From Linum tenue (taxonomy: Eukaryota > Streptophyta > Magnoliopsida > Malpighiales > Linaceae), in contig CAMGYJ010000010.1 of NCBI GenBank assembly GCA_946122785.1, positions 9,213,467 through 9,277,466 of the forward strand: a DNA stretch of 64,000 nucleotides, given 5' to 3'. The translations under genes and the position numbers were made by a program. Shown here one piece after another: positions 13,200 to 24,585 of the stretch (position 1 is the stretch's first letter; each line of letters starts with the position of its first letter). The notes under the pieces were generated by a model, which did not search any database, was not told where the DNA came from, and was given only the letters and a program-made list of their open reading frames with translations.

Positions 13200-15622
13200 A
13201 ACTGAGACCCCTGTAGGGCTCATCATTAATTTCGTTCCTGGAACTACTATTCCAAACAAAGAAGCTTATAGAACAAATCCATAGGAGTCCAAGGAGTTGT
13301 AGAGGCAGATTGACGAGCTCATGAAGAAATGCCATGTTCGAGAAAGCATGAGCCCTTGTGCAGTTCCTGTTATACTCATGCCCAAGAAGGATCACACCTG
13401 GCGGATGTGTGTGGACTGTCGAGCCATTAATCAAATCACAGTTAAGTATCGTCATTCTATACCTCGTTTAGATTATATGCTTGACGAATTACATGTCTCT
13501 AGTATGTTTTCCAAGATTGATTTGAGATCACGTTATCACCAAATTCATATGAAGGAGGGGAACGAGTGGAAAACAGCTTTTAAGACCAAACATGGCCTAT
13601 ACGAATGCCCTTTGGTTTAACCAATGCTCCTAGCACGTTCATGAGGTTGATGAACCACGTTTGAGGCCTTTTATTGGCAAGTTCGTGGTTGTCTACTTTG
13701 ACGACATTCTGATCTATTCGTAGTGCATGGAGGATCATCTCAATCACTTGAGGGAGGTTTTGGCGATGTTGAGAAAGGAAAAACTATTGGCTAACCTCAA
13801 GAAGTGCACGTTTTGCACCTCTAGGGTTGTTTTTCTTAGTTTTGTGGTGAGTGAAGATGGAGTCAAGGTGGATGAAGAGAAGGTGAATGCAATTCGAGTT
13901 TGGCCTACTCCTACCAAAGCATTCGAGCTACTCAAGAACAAGCTCACCCATGCTCATGTCTTGATGTTACGTGACTTTGGTAAAACGTTTGAAGTGGAGT
14001 GTGATGTTTCTGGTTTGGGAATCGGAGCTGTGTTAATGCAAGTGAAGAGGCCTATTTCATACTTCAACGAGAAGTTGAGTGTGACTGCCCTCAACTATCC
14101 TACTTACGATAAGGAGCTCTACACATCGGTATTAGCATTGGAGACTTGGCAGCATTATCTATGGCCGAAAGAGTTTGTGATACATATTGATCACGACTCC
14201 CTCGAGTATTTGAAGGCTCAACATAAGCTTAACAAAAGACATGATCGATCGGTGGAATTCATTGAATCTTTCCCATATGTGATCAAGTATAAGTGGAGCA
14301 AGGAGAATATAGTTTTCGATGCCCTATCTCGACTCGAAGGCATACATTGATCACCACGATGGATGCTAGATATTTGGGATTCGAGCATATTAAGGAGCTT
14401 TAAATGATGATGCTAACTTTGAAGAAATCTATAAGACTTGTCAGAAGCATAGAGATGAGAAATAATTTTGAAGTGAAGGCTATTTGCTTCGAGCTAATCA
14501 GTTATGCATTCCATGTGCATCACTTCGAGACTTGTTGTTGAAGAAATCTCATGGAGGAGATCTCAAGGCGCATTTTGGTGTAGACAAGACACTAACCTAT
14601 CTACAAGAGCATTTTTATTGGGCTCACATGAAGGGGGACGTGGAGAATTTGTTCGCAAGATTCATGGAGTATAAGCAGGCCAAATCGAAGGTGCAATCAT
14701 CTCTATTGTACACACCATTGCCGATTCCTTATGCTCCATGGATCAATATATCTATGGATTTGGTGCTTGGTTCGCCGAGAACAAAGAGGGGCAGGGATTC
14801 CATTTTCGTGGTTGTGGATCGGTTCTCAAAGATGGAACACTTCATACCATGCCACAAAACTGACTATGCTGTGAATGTGGGGGATTTGTTTTTCAGGGAA
14901 GTGGTGAGATTGCATAGGATGCCACGTACTATACTGTCTTATCGACACACCAAGTTTCTGAGTTACTTCTGGAAGATGTTGTGGAGAAAATTGGGGACGA
15001 AGTTGCTATTTTATACCAGATGCCATCCTTAAACCGATGGGCAAACAGAAGTGGTCAATCGAACTCTATTACAGATGCTTCGAGCCGTGATCAAAAGCAA
15101 CATAAAGGTTTGGGAAGACTGTCTACCCCACACGGAGTGTGCTTACAACAGGAATGGTGCATTCGACGACAAAGTTATCTCCTTCTGAGATCGTGTATGG
15201 TTTCAATCCTCTCACACCTTTGGATTTGACACCATTACCTTTGAAAGAGCAAGTCAATCTCGATGGAGCAAAGAAGGTTGAGTTTGTAAAGAGTCTCCAC
15301 GAGAAAACTAGATTGACATTGAAAGGAGAACAAAGCAGATTATAAGGAATGTTAACAAACATAGGAAGCCGAGGCACTTTGACGTGAGAGACTGGGTGTG
15401 GGTGCACTTGAGGAAGGAGGGATTCCCACGTCAAAGAAAATCAAAGTTGTTACCTCATTGTGATGGTCCATTTCAAGTAGTTTCGAAGGTGGGAAACAAT
15501 GCCTATAAGATCAACTTGTAGGGTGAGTATGGAGTGAGTGCAATGTTTATTATTTCTGACCTTTCACCTTATTTGGATGGAAATTTGGATTTGAGGTCAA
15601 ATCCTTTTGAAGAAGGAGGGAC
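13200..15622 (+). pseudogene. Ty3/gypsy (chromovirus-like) pol remnant: RT, RNase H, integrase
   Basis: Retrotransposon polymerase for reverse transcription and integration, broken here. Order: RT start ([34 protein letters not shown]) in 13200-13618; a frameshift; RT active site VVYFDDILIYS near 13687-13722; a frame from 13727 with [22 protein letters not shown]; then RNase H ([26 protein letters not shown]) to 14350; integrase from about 14484 ([42 protein letters not shown]) to 15032; and a frameshifted tail ending in LSPYLDGNLDLRSNPFEEGG near 15620. Premature stops occur before the RT core (13287-13289, 13305-13307). There is an in-frame deletion of several dozen codons between RT and RNase H. 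The integrase zinc-finger Cys pair and second catalytic Asp are replaced. gag and protease are absent upstream. Confidence 0.9.
15606..15622 (+). other. Polypurine tract preceding the 3' LTR
   Basis: GAAGAAGGAGGGAC lies directly before TGATGAGGGCATC and directly after the conserved pol C-terminal LRSNPFEEGG, the usual place for the plus-strand priming tract of this gypsy lineage. Confidence 0.6.
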
Positions 15623-16470
15623 TGATGAGGGCATCAAAGGGCAGTCACACGTTCTAAGGAAAAGGAGATGAGAGACAAGTTTGCAACGTATTTGGGATGT
15701 TATTTTGCAAGCATGGACATGGATTTATTCAAATACAAGCCCTTTATTATGTTGGAAGTTGTGGAGGAAGAAGGAAGTCTTGAAGAGGAGGCAGAATGCG
15801 AGAAGGAGTAAAAGTGTTGTTTTTGTTATTTTGAGCTTAGACTCGGCCAGAACTTGTTATTTGCTTTCAAAGTCGGTTTATGATGTTGTTTTCCTTGTTA
15901 TGTTCGGATTTTGGTTGTTTGGGGCCTATTTAAAGAGACGAGCTCGTTTGTTTGGAGTTAGACTATTATCATTAAGTTTCAGAAAGCTTTTGCTTGTTCA
16001 CTTTGTGGATTTTGCCCTAAATATTCTATTGAGAATTCTGGAGTGTTAGAGCGACTCTTATCAATTAGTTATACACCCTAATTGTGGTGAGATACCCATA
16101 TCAATTGCCCTTAATTCCGAGTTGAGATCGTCATATCGATTCTTATCGATTGCCCCTTTTCACGAGTGAATTATGTCCGATTGATTTCCATCCTATCTTG
16201 GTTCTACCTTTTGGTTCGAATTGCTTGATTTGTGAGACTTTGATTGTTTCAATACCCAAGTGATAGAGGGGATTTCTCCATAGAGAGAGTGGAAAGCAAA
16301 GCTGAATGTGGAAATCATCGTGTAGAAGGAAGAAATATGCTTCGGGTCTTCAATCGTCACCCCTTGAGGCTTGAATCGAGCTCCAATGGTGGGGGAGACT
16401 TGATCTAGGGCACTCTAAACCTCTGGTTTCCAACTTCAAAATCAAATGCATTCAATTACCCGTGTGCAGC
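15623..16470 (+). repeat. Probable 3' LTR of the gypsy remnant
   Basis: Begins TGATGAGG right after the polypurine tract. It contains a TATA-like GGCCTATTTAAAGAG near 15928, expected for an LTR promoter, and then AT/TC-rich leader sequence. The frame 15681-16049 has no domain. No 5' partner is found upstream, so the end at about 16470 is estimated. Confidence 0.55.
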
Positions 16471-16473
16471 TTG

Positions 16474-16800
16474 TAACAGCCCGAGTTGGGCATCCCTAGC
16501 CTGATTACCTGGTCGGGTATTTGAAGACCATAACGGGTTTTAACCAAAACGCAACGCATCCATAAGTCCTCAAAGGAGATTCCCCGACCTCCGATTGGGA
16601 TCCCCGATCGGGGATTAAGGCTCTGTGATCGGGGGTATTCTGATCAATTTCCCCACCTCCAACTCGATCGGGTATATAGATAGCCGGACCGGGGAAATTT
16701 CCTTCATGCTCCACTATTCGTCCACTCTCTGCTTTCTACCCCAAACTCGCTCCCAAGCCTCCATTCCCGCTCCACGTCCTGAAACACGACATAAAAGCAT
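16474..16800. repeat. LTR fragment with CCCGATCGGG palindromes
   Basis: Starts TGTAACAGCCCGAG, a common LTR-start pattern. It contains repeated (C)CCCGATCGGGG and CGATCGGGTAT words at about 16569-16720 that resemble the palindromes in the LTR at 26361-26532. No coding content. Confidence 0.5.
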
Positions 16801-18690
16801 AACCTAATGTGAAATCGATTAAAACACAAAAATCGATCCTCAAAAAGTGTAAAAATTGTGGCAAAACATGTACAAATATCGAGTTATCAAACCAACTGGT
16901 TGTTAACAACTTCCCAATCTTCATGTTCTCTATCCGTCACACTCATAGGAAAAAACTTAGTATCACCTATCAAAACACCTAGAATTTGTTTCCCAACAAC
17001 GGAGTTTCAAAATTGAAACTTCCATGACGAGATATTTTCTTTTAAACGTTATCAAAACAGTTCTATACCATCATTGGATACGAATACATAGCAACAATAC
17101 TCTGGAGCCAATGCCCAAAATCAGCCAATAGAAACTCCCAAAATAGTAAAACAAAAAAGCACAAACATGCGACACGAACAGCCTTTACACAACTCTTCTA
17201 GCAGCAAACCCCGTGGATAAAAGAATGCCACCACAAAATTTCCATTCCTTTGGAACAAACACGATTCTGCAAGCAGGAACTTGCCAAAACCTGGAATAAG
17301 AAACACTAGAGCGATGTCCTATCAACTCCAGCCTTTGAACTTAGTCCACGATTTTTCAAACCAACTAATCAGGTGGAAAGTTCTAATAACATATCAAATA
17401 TCATACGAAAACTAAAGAACACAAGCATTTAGCGAGGTTTCCCTAAGATTATCAAGACTAGTCAACAGGAGATATAGAACTCTCCAAGCAAAATTCTTGT
17501 TCATGTGATCAGTTTGTACAATTCACATATTATATATATAGGGTCAGATACGGCAAACCCTACACATAAGTCGACTAGCTTGTTAAATAATGGTCCCCTC
17601 ACTTTGATATTCTAACACTTGGTTGTTGGGAACTTAAGACTAGCTCTAATATATTCTTTCAGATAACATGTTCTTCGTTCAAGCTTACTACAAGTTCATG
17701 ACTCAAGATATTTTCCTCGGTTTAGAAGAATCCTTCCAGGGAAAAAAAATGTATTTGGAGTTCAGTTGCTTCAACTAAAATACCAGTCTTTCTTTAGTTA
17801 GCTTACCATGGAAAGATCATCACTCAAGATCATTTGAAACTCCAAGGTTGTTACCTACCATGTCATGTGAGCATTCCGGGGTCTTCATTTCAATAGATGA
17901 ACACCCAGGAACCCCTCCCCATGGATGGCTAAGTTCTTTAGTTGCGTAGGTATGTGAACCCTAGGGGTTCTAACCATGTAAACTTGATGTTTGGTTTAAT
18001 ACGACTGTGTTTACTTCATATATCTTGATGTTTGATTTCCTCTATTTTGTTATTTTTCTATTCAAATGAGAGATTAGTCGACCTTGCACTCTCTTGAGGT
18101 GCAAGGATCGAAATCCTAGTCACTTAGGATGAGACTAGAAATAACAATCCTATTCAATCGAACATCATTCGATATAACGACGTGACGCCTCTAGGGAGAA
18201 ATTTGAAGGGTCCTTGTCTCCCATTAGTTCAAGTAAATGTTTATAAAGTGGTATCTAACAAAATAAGAAATTGACAATTCGTGTGCTTCCGATCATCATG
18301 GGACGCATGGTTAGGAGACCTAGGGGAAACTTTTCTGTGCAACGTATCCTTCTCTGATCTCATTCGTCCATTAGAATAGATTTACTTTTCTGTACAGTTT
18401 ACTCTCAAAATTTTACATTCTGCAAAACCAGAACCAACTCACCCTCTTCTTCAATAGAACCGTACCTCGCTTCCGGAGTGAGGGTTATGCGAGAGGTCTT
18501 AGGGAAATACGATCCTTGCCTTAGAGCCATGTAAATTTGGCTCTGTAATGATGAGATTTTGTGCATACAGTATCATCAAGTCTCCCTACAAACAAATAAC
18601 AACTTTAGATTTATGAGGTAATTGCTATGAATGAATCCCCATCCTTTTGGCAATGGAATTATGTCACATGGACTTAAAGACGACCATCAA
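16801..18690. other. Unassigned non-coding DNA
   Basis: No gene, TIR pair or LTR pair was recognised. Open frames here (for example 17121-17306) are short and featureless. Sequence around 18060-18520 is more balanced in base composition and might be an old repeat or organelle-derived, but I cannot name a source. Confidence 0.5.
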
Positions 18691-19393
18691 TTCTTCCTAT
18701 TCCGACCTTATTTAAGTAACTTCCACTTTGGAAAGCATTAATTGTCAAAGATAAGGGGCAGGAATTGAAGATCGTGGTTAGAAGCCAAAGATCACGGTCG
18801 TGATCATAAGCCACTAAGACCAGCTGAAGATCACGGCTCAGAAGCCATAGATCGGGACCGCGATCTTGGAGGGCCAGGGCGCGAACTTTGCGTGGAAGGA
18901 GCCTTGGAGAAGTAGAGTGTCTCCCCAGTCGCATCACAACCAATGTTCATATTGTCCACGAGGAAGATCGCGACCTCTACTCGTGGATCGTGACCGCCAA
19001 GTCAGATCGCGATCTTCCCCTTTCCAAAGGCCTCGACGATTGCGTTTTGAGATTGCAACCCAGAGACTAAAGATCTAGCCCGCGATCTCCCTTCCTCAGG
19101 CCACGGACTTTCCCGAGTCTAGAATGTCTACAAATACAAGACCCCTTTCCCCTTTTGGAGTGAGCTGATTTTAAGAGGAACTTTTTGGTTTTAGAGAGAG
19201 AAGATAGAGAAGGTGAAGGAAGAGCAAGGATGCATCTTCTTCAACCCCAAGTCTTCTTCTAATTCTACCGTGTATCTTCTTCCCTCCTTTATGGAGTAGT
19301 CCTCTAAGGTACCAGAGATTCTAAACCCTAAATCCTAAACCCTAGATTTAGGGTTTACTATGTATGGATATTTTAGGGTTTGAATGAATGAAT

Positions 19394-19899
19394 GTGTTTG
19401 TCTAGTTGATTTTAATGCCACTCTCTTATAAATGATGACGCTTGGGTAATTTGCCCGAATATTCCCTCTTAGCTTACTTTATGCTACCGCGCTGGGTATG
19501 GAGTTCTAGGGTTAGACGGGTGTGCGCCATCTGGCGAGTTTATGTTAGACGTGTCAATGGGGGCCTATGGTGGTCGAGGTGACCGAACCCTTGCTATAGG
19601 TAGCCTTCCTAGATGAAACTCGGGATGAAACCTCTGCATGGACGGTGTGTTTGTCTAGTTGATTTTAATGCCACTCTCTTCTAAATGATGACGCTTGGGT
19701 AATTGGCCCGAATATTCCCTCTTAGCTTACTTTATGCTACCGCGCTGGGTACGGAGTTCTAGGGTTAGACGGGTGTGTGCCATCTGGCGAGTTTATGTTA
19801 GACATGTCAATGGGGGCCTATGGTGGTCTAGGTGACCGAACCCTTGCTATAGGTAGCCTTCCTAGATGAAACTCGGGATGAAACCTCTGCACGGACGGT
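19394..19899. repeat. 253-bp tandem duplication inside the LTR
   Basis: 19394-19646 and 19647-19899 are near-identical direct copies; the second starts at the same GTGTTTGTCTAGTTGATT phrase. Only scattered substitutions (for example TATAA/TCTAA, GTATGG/GTACGG) distinguish them, so the duplication is recent relative to the LTR. Confidence 0.9.
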
Positions 19900-19997
19900 G
19901 GATAGTGCCCATTGAAATGAGCCATAAGCTTAATGCATCAAATACGATAGTCTAGATCGAGGTGACTGGAACATGGGTTTAGGGGAGGCGTACTCGG

Positions 19998-21480
19998 TAG
20001 GGATGGCAATGGGTCGGGTTGGGGCGGGTTTTTCCAAACCCAAACTCATGGGTTTATCCACACACAAAAAAACCCAGGGTAAAACCCACTGGGTTTGAAA
20101 AACTCAAACCCAACCCAACCCGCTGGTTATTCGCGGGTTCATGGGTACCCGTGGGTTTTTGTGGTAAAAATTTTACAATAACAATTAACAAGAAACTATC
20201 TAAATAAAAATCAAGCATAAGTCTCACCACACAAACTATACATACATAAAACACCATTCTAGAAAATTCAAGCAAATCACACTATCCATACAAATTGTTC
20301 AACACCAATCTAGAAAATTCAAGAAAGTCACACATTATCCATAAACAACATGATTAATTGTAATTTCCTCCTCCTTAGAACTTGAACATTGTCATCTTAG
20401 CTTCACTCTCCGCTCAATAATGAAACACAAAGTTCAAAGGATGATTTGATTACTAGAGCATTCAGACAAGAACATCTGATTGGGGATTAATGATACTGGA
20501 ATAGATGGAAATGGTGTACAATCTTAATCCACCATGCTAAACAAAACAAAACGGTCTATGACAAAAAGAGAAAAGTACAAGAGAAATCAAAGCTCAACCT
20601 ATATCGAAGAACCCAAGTATGCAACAGCTCCTCTAAGACAAGCAAACTTCTTCAAAACCTAATGAACAACAAAAAGAAAGACTTCAGACAACAGGGTACA
20701 AGAAAACTAGATATTCAAAAATATCAAAGTGCAACTGAAGTAACCTCTTCCTTGGTATTCACCCCCTCAATCTGGATCAAAGAAGTGTTGGGGTACTGGT
20801 TTTCCTTGGAACTAATTATCACCAACAAAACCAACACTTAATCTCTCTCTAAAAAAAAAAAAATTAAACCTTAGAAAGATTTCCACCATTATTGAAACCT
20901 ACACTAGCTAATCATATTCATCATACAAGAAATCAAAGATCTGTAAGACCATTCTTTAGTAACCCATTTCCTGACATCCTAACAAGACAATATTAGAGAA
21001 ATAGGAGAATCAATCAAAGTTCAAGTCTCAATACATCTTGTACCCTAGGATAATTCCTCGGACGTCGGGAATGGAGGTCAGGACACAGAGACGCGGAGCA
21101 GAGGAGGAGCAACCGAGCAAGGGGAGGGCGGCTGGACGGGAGGTTTAGGGCTCTGGGTGGGGCGGCGACCGTTGCGAATGGAGTCGGGAAGGGAGGTGGA
21201 GGCGCGCGGGGTTTCAGAGAGGGAGAGCCGGAGAGGAGAGGGATGGAATGGAAGGTACGGGCGTGCGGGTGCGGCGGGGTGTCTGGGAATTGGGGGGCAA
21301 TTGTAGGGTTTACTAAATGTAGCCGGATATCCACGGGGCGGGTACTCCCAAACTCGCACAACAACACACCGGGTTTAAACCCGAACTCGATCCGAACCCG
21401 GTCAACACGGGTTTTACCCGTTTTGATAGGGTTGGGTCTGGCTGGGTACCCGCGGGTTCGGGTTTCACTGCCATCCCTAA
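19998..21480. mobile_element. Ac-like hAT transposon, non-autonomous, with perfect 8-bp TSD
   Basis: Left end TAGGGATGGCAATGGG; right end, reverse complemented, (T)TAGGGATGGCAGTGAAA, resembling the maize Ac terminus (YAGGGATGAAA). It is flanked by GTACTCGG at 19990-19997 and 21481-21488, a perfect 8-bp duplication. Both subterminal regions carry repeated GGGTTnGGGT and GGGTACCCGCGGG words, typical transposase-binding-like sequence. The 1483-bp interior has no transposase; a strongly GC-rich block at about 21050-21290 stands out from AT-rich surroundings. Confidence 0.85.
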
Positions 21481-21650
21481 GTACTCGGAGGCATGTGGAT
21501 AACTACGAAAGCCAACGGAAAAGAGCTCACTCACTACATTCGATGACCCTAAGTATCTAGATTTGCATAGTGACCCTAAGCTAGGGAGAGATAGTTCCCC
21601 GAAGTACCTGCTTTTAGTTTTGATCAACCTCTAGACCAGTGTTTCCTCAT

Positions 21651-22461
21651 ATCCCCCACTCAAAACCTCAAAAAACCGATTAACTGATTAACAACAAGGT
21701 AGGCTAGGGTACCAGGACCCGAGTAGTACGACCTTAATTACCACTATACAATAATGTCGTTCTAGGTTAAACTTGACTTAGAATTGGATAGTTGGTGATA
21801 CGTGCTAACCTCTGACAATAACCTGCACGAATTCAAGTGATCACGAGTCCAATCTGTTACGAAGCATCGTCATAGAAGCATTACTCCCCAATCTCCACGT
21901 TAATCATAGGGGGGAATACAAAGTAAGAATGCCAACAAATATGGCACGAAGGGAGTGGACCATCTAATACTTGAATCCGGCCACTTGTTAGATCAAAGAA
22001 GTGGTTGGACTACTAGATGGACCGTTGACAAGGACTGATGAAAACCACAGCCGCCGTGGATCGAACGGAGGCGGCTCTTACGCCGGCCGTCGATCCCCCC
22101 ATTAACCGCCAAATACGTCCAAACCTAGGAAGATAACACTTTATTATTAAATTAAAAAAAGAAAAGGGGTCTCGTCTCTCGTGTCGCGTTTTCCCGCTTC
22201 CCCTTCCTCGCATCTACTCAGGAGGAACTCTGCAATTCCATTCATCATTTGTCATTTTCGTTCCACTTCAACAGCAAAAGTCAAATAACTGAGCCTTCTT
22301 TCTCTCCCGTTTCATTTCTGTATTTATAAAATCCAATCTCTGGTATTTCCCTTGAGCCGCAGAATTATTCCCTAAAGTAATCAGCTTTCGAAAAATCGAA
22401 GCAACTCCCCGCACTACAAAGTGAGCTCAGAGGCAGGGGAGAAGGGAGGAGGAGAAGAAAC
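21651..22461 (+). promoter_or_regulatory. Upstream region and 5' UTR of the MPK3-like gene
   Basis: No gene is seen. TTGAC W-box cores occur at 22025-22029 (plus) and 22280-22284 (minus); W-boxes bind WRKY factors that commonly act on defence genes, but two pentamers in this length may be chance. The last 200 bases are a pyrimidine- and purine-rich leader ending GAAGAAACATGG. Confidence 0.4.
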
Positions 22462-24142
22462 ATGGCTGGTTACCCGCACAGCAACGGCGGAGGCGGAGGA
22501 GGTCAGTGCCCCGCGGTTCCCTCTCACGGTGGTCAGTTTGTTCAGTACAACATATTTGGGAATCAGTTTGAGATCACCCCAAAGTACCGGCCTCCGATCA
22601 TGCCCATCGGCCGCGGCGCCTACGGCATCGTCTGGTACTGGAGCTCATCGTCTTCTCTCTAATTGATTTTTTTTTTTTTATGATCTCTTGATTGGATTTT
22701 CCCCCTTCCTTTTGATTGTGGGTTTTGATTTGGGATTTCTGTGATTTGCAGCTCGGTGTTGAATTCGGAGACGAACGAGATGGTGGCGATGAAGAAGATA
22801 GCTAATGCTTTCGACAACCACATGGACGCCAAACGCACCCTCCGCGAGATTAAGCTGCTCCGCCATTTGGATCACGAAAACGTCGGTGGTCTCATCTCAT
22901 CTCATCTCATCGCGCTTCCATTTTCTATTCAATTGGACTTTTAGGGTTTGGTGGGATTTTCGCCTTGTCTGATTGTGATGGGTCGGTTTGATAACAGGTG
23001 ATCGCCATCAGAGACGTGGTTCCTCCGCCGTTGAGGAGAGAATTTACTGATGTCTACATAGCTACCGAGCTCATGGACACCGATTTACACCAGATCATAC
23101 GCTCTAATCAAGGTCTATCCGAGGAGCATTGCCAGGTAAAGCTGCGATTTGGTTCGTTTTCTAACGGGGATGGCTCGCAAAGTAATGTGTATGATGCGAG
23201 GGGATTGATGTTTTTTTTTTTGTTGCAGTATTTCTTGTATCAGTTACTCCGAGGATTGAAGTACATACACTCTGCCAATGTGATCCACAGAGATTTGAAA
23301 CCCAGCAATCTCCTCTTGAATGCAAATTGCGACCTAAAGATCTGTGATTTCGGGCTGGCGCGCCCTACTTCCGAGAACGAGTTCATGACGGAGTATGTTG
23401 TTACGAGGTGGTACAGGGCGCCGGAGCTATTGCTCAACAGTCAGGATTACACCGCAGCAATTGACGTCTGGTCAGTGGGCTGCATCTTCATGGAGCTCAT
23501 GAACAGAAAGCCCTTGTTTCCTGGCAAAGATCATGTCCATCAGATGCGATTGCTGACAGAGGTAATGAACATGGAGGGTGCCTTTGAATCTAAAGAGGGG
23601 AACTTGTTGTTGTTGGGGATTGAATGTTCAGTTGATCTAATAATCGAATGTGGTTTCATTTTGTCTTCTCCCCTTCAGCTACTGGGCACACCAACCGAAT
23701 CTGAGCTAGGGTTTGTGAGAAATGAAGATGCTAGGAAATATATCCGGCAGCTCAGCCCACACCCTCGACAGCCATTGGCCAAACTTTTCCCTCATGTTCA
23801 TCCTTCGGCCATGGATCTTGTGGACAAAATGCTGACATTTGATCCCACAAGAAGAATTACCGGTGAGTTTCCAAAGACTCGAACAAACAAACTCTTTCCC
23901 AAGTTCAAAAAAAAGTCTGGATGATTTGAACGTCACCACTTGATGCTAACACTGTATCTCTCTGTGTGGCAGTCGAGGAAGCATTAGCACACCCATACCT
24001 TGAACGATTGCATGATATAGCAGACGAGCCGGTCTGTCTAGAATCCTTCTCTTTCGATTTCGAGCAACAACCCTTGGTAGAAGAACAGATGAAGGAGATG
24101 ATTTACAGGGAGGCATTAGCCTTTAATCCAGAGTGTGCATAA
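22462..24142 (+). CDS. MPK3: Mitogen-activated protein kinase, MPK3 type (group A, TEY)
   Basis: Ser/Thr kinase at the end of MAP kinase cascades in immunity, stress and development, activated by MKK4/5-type kinases. Exons: 22462-22634, 22752-22881, 22998-23135, 23229-23561, 23679-23862, 23973-24142; 375 aa. Visible features: Gly-rich N-terminus, P-loop [13 protein letters not shown]-binding Lys in VAMKKI, catalytic loop HRDLKPSN (His about 167), DFGLAR, activation loop TEY at about 201-203 followed by [13 protein letters not shown], and the C-terminal common-docking segment LHDIADEP. Sequence after the kinase core ([38 protein letters not shown]) follows MPK3 rather than MPK6 or MPK4. No lesions are seen. 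Introns 3 and 4 are both multiples of three without stops. Confidence 0.96.
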
Positions 24143-24585
24143 AAATTGCGAAGAAGAGTAATGCTGGTTCTGGTGCATTGTGTTTGATAGCCTCTATCAT
24201 TTCTTCTTCCATGGAGGTTGCTACTGCAAATCAGAATTTGGAACAAGAAGAGAGAAGAGCAATCAGATTAAACTGAGCGACGTTACAACTGGCGGTGAAA
24301 GAAGAAACCCCAAAACGCTGCCCTCTCTCCATGCTGCAACTTCCTGGTCAGGTAATTACACCTTGATAGGTCTCTGCCATTACTGTAGACCCTGTATCAA
24401 ATGTTACAATTAAGCCCCTCTGCCCCAAAGCTTTCCTGTTGTAAGATGTGTGGCAGTTATTGATTGTTTTTTCCCCTTCCATCCCGTATGTAATATTGCA
24501 ATTTTTTTTATTTCGTCTTTGGTATACTTACACGTTTATATAACTGAATAAAACCTCATGGTAGTCAATAGTTATGAGGTTATTT
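24143..24585 (+). other. 3' UTR and terminator region of the MPK3-like gene
   Basis: Transcript tail-like sequence with a candidate AATAAA polyadenylation signal at 24547-24552 in a T-rich context. Confidence 0.5.

Larger units (their letters stand above)
18690..21650 (+). repeat. Athila-like LTR, split by an hAT insertion (outer limits approximate)
   Basis: Shares with the minus-strand LTR at 47097-47990 the run GCTTACTTTATGCTAC, then GCTGGGTATGGAG and TTAGACGGGT.TGCG, so the two are related LTRs in opposite orientation. The U3 part (18750-19060) holds repeated GATCGCGGTC-like words. A telomere-like stretch of CCCTAAA/TTTAGGG motifs occurs at 19319-19380, and a 253-bp segment is duplicated in tandem. 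An Ac-like hAT (19998-21480) interrupts it, with the LTR resuming at 21481. No internal gag-pol follows. Confidence 0.55.

Noticed and set aside
20018..20207. 62-codon open frame starting MGRVFPNPNSWVYPHTKKPR
   Set aside because: Lies in the repetitive subterminal region of the Ac-like hAT and is made of the GGGTTT/CCCAAAC repeats.
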